The notes below the pieces were generated by a model that worked only from the letters and a program-made list of their open reading frames with translations, had not been told where the DNA came from and ran no database searches. From Flavobacteriaceae bacterium (GTDB lineage: Bacteria > Bacteroidota > Bacteroidia > Flavobacteriales > Flavobacteriaceae), in contig JAGYKX010000001.1 in NCBI GenBank assembly GCA_018401115.1, positions 36,627 to 100,626 on the forward strand: a stretch of 64,000 bases of DNA, given 5' to 3'. This document shows positions 63,970 to 64,000 of this stretch, piece by piece (within the stretch, counting starts at the first letter, position 1; every line of letters starts with the position of its first letter). The translations under genes and the position numbers were made by a program.

Positions 63970-63989
63970 ATTACTTAATTTCAAGTAAT
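63970..63989. promoter_or_regulatory. palindrome upstream of the glycan-operon regulator
   Basis: ATTACTT and AAGTAAT form 7-bp inverted arms separated by 6 bases, 15 bases upstream of the regulator ATG. Size and position fit an autoregulatory operator for the winged-helix protein. The window ends soon after, so a promoter cannot be assigned. Confidence 0.4.
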
Positions 63990-64000
63990 AAAAGTACTTA

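Overview
The window is about 64 kb of a Bacteroidota chromosome, most likely a member of the Flavobacteriaceae. The evidence is the family content (nucleoside-permease-type MFS, DUF3109, BrxA, HemJ-type CopD, DUF1080 lipoproteins, BNR-repeat exported protein), lipobox signal peptides, weak or absent Shine-Dalgarno sequences and several exact matches to the Bacteroidota -7 promoter element TAnnTTTG. No rRNA, tRNA, CRISPR array, integrase or transposase was seen.

Region 1 (1-9633) starts with the 5' end of gmk and yicC. It continues into a sugar-oxidation module: two DUF1080 (3-keto-glycoside lyase/hydratase family) lipoproteins, two TIM-barrel sugar isomerases, a Gfo/Idh/MocA dehydrogenase, an MFS permease and a GMC flavoprotein with its Tat-targeted 'subunit 3'. 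Together they look like a 3-keto-glycoside cleavage pathway. Region 2 (9868-22317) is housekeeping: a bidirectional terminator, class I ribonucleotide reductase (nrdA, nrdB), DUF3109, MarC, PlsC, bacilliredoxin, TerB/DnaJ, HupE/UreJ, dCMP deaminase, S41 protease, histidine kinase and enoyl-CoA hydratase. Region 3 (22346-25660) is accessory: a broken AbiEi-type antitoxin without its toxin, an AT-rich island with a CPBP protease and a Cys-rich lipoprotein, and a purine-rich tract with a 16-bp tandem repeat. Region 4 (25662-32106) holds hemJ, a BNR/VPS10-like exported protein, a MATE pump, hemH and a small lipoprotein.

Region 5 (32141-63955) is a roughly 32-kb surface-glycan locus. On one side, pglF-E-D-C-like genes make UDP-diacetylbacillosamine and load it on the lipid carrier. 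On the other side, a long minus-strand operon starts with a regulator and runs through a PglK-like ABC flippase, pseB, an RmlD-pseC fusion, a GNAT (PseH-like), an aldo/keto reductase, an acyltransferase, a second NeuB-family synthase, an SpsF-like cytidylyltransferase, a class III aminotransferase, a PseG-like protein and pseI. Between them sits a plus-strand operon (39407-45009): a DmpG/HMGL-type aldolase fused to a DUF115-like domain, a KdsB-like CMP-transferase, a HAD phosphatase, an epimerase and a TIGR04326-like protein. This may be an undescribed route to a CMP-activated 3-deoxy-2-ulosonic acid, and it is the best candidate here for new biology. Base composition drops sharply at the pglF/pglE junction (about 33.96 kb) and rises again near 63.0 kb, which marks the exchangeable part of the locus.

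Six otherwise well-conserved genes carry single-nucleotide frameshifts (near 2243, 8272, 18569, 22821, 26745 and 63727). Five are one-base insertions outside homopolymers. Sequencing error is at least as likely as real decay, so these genes are described as probable full-length proteins.
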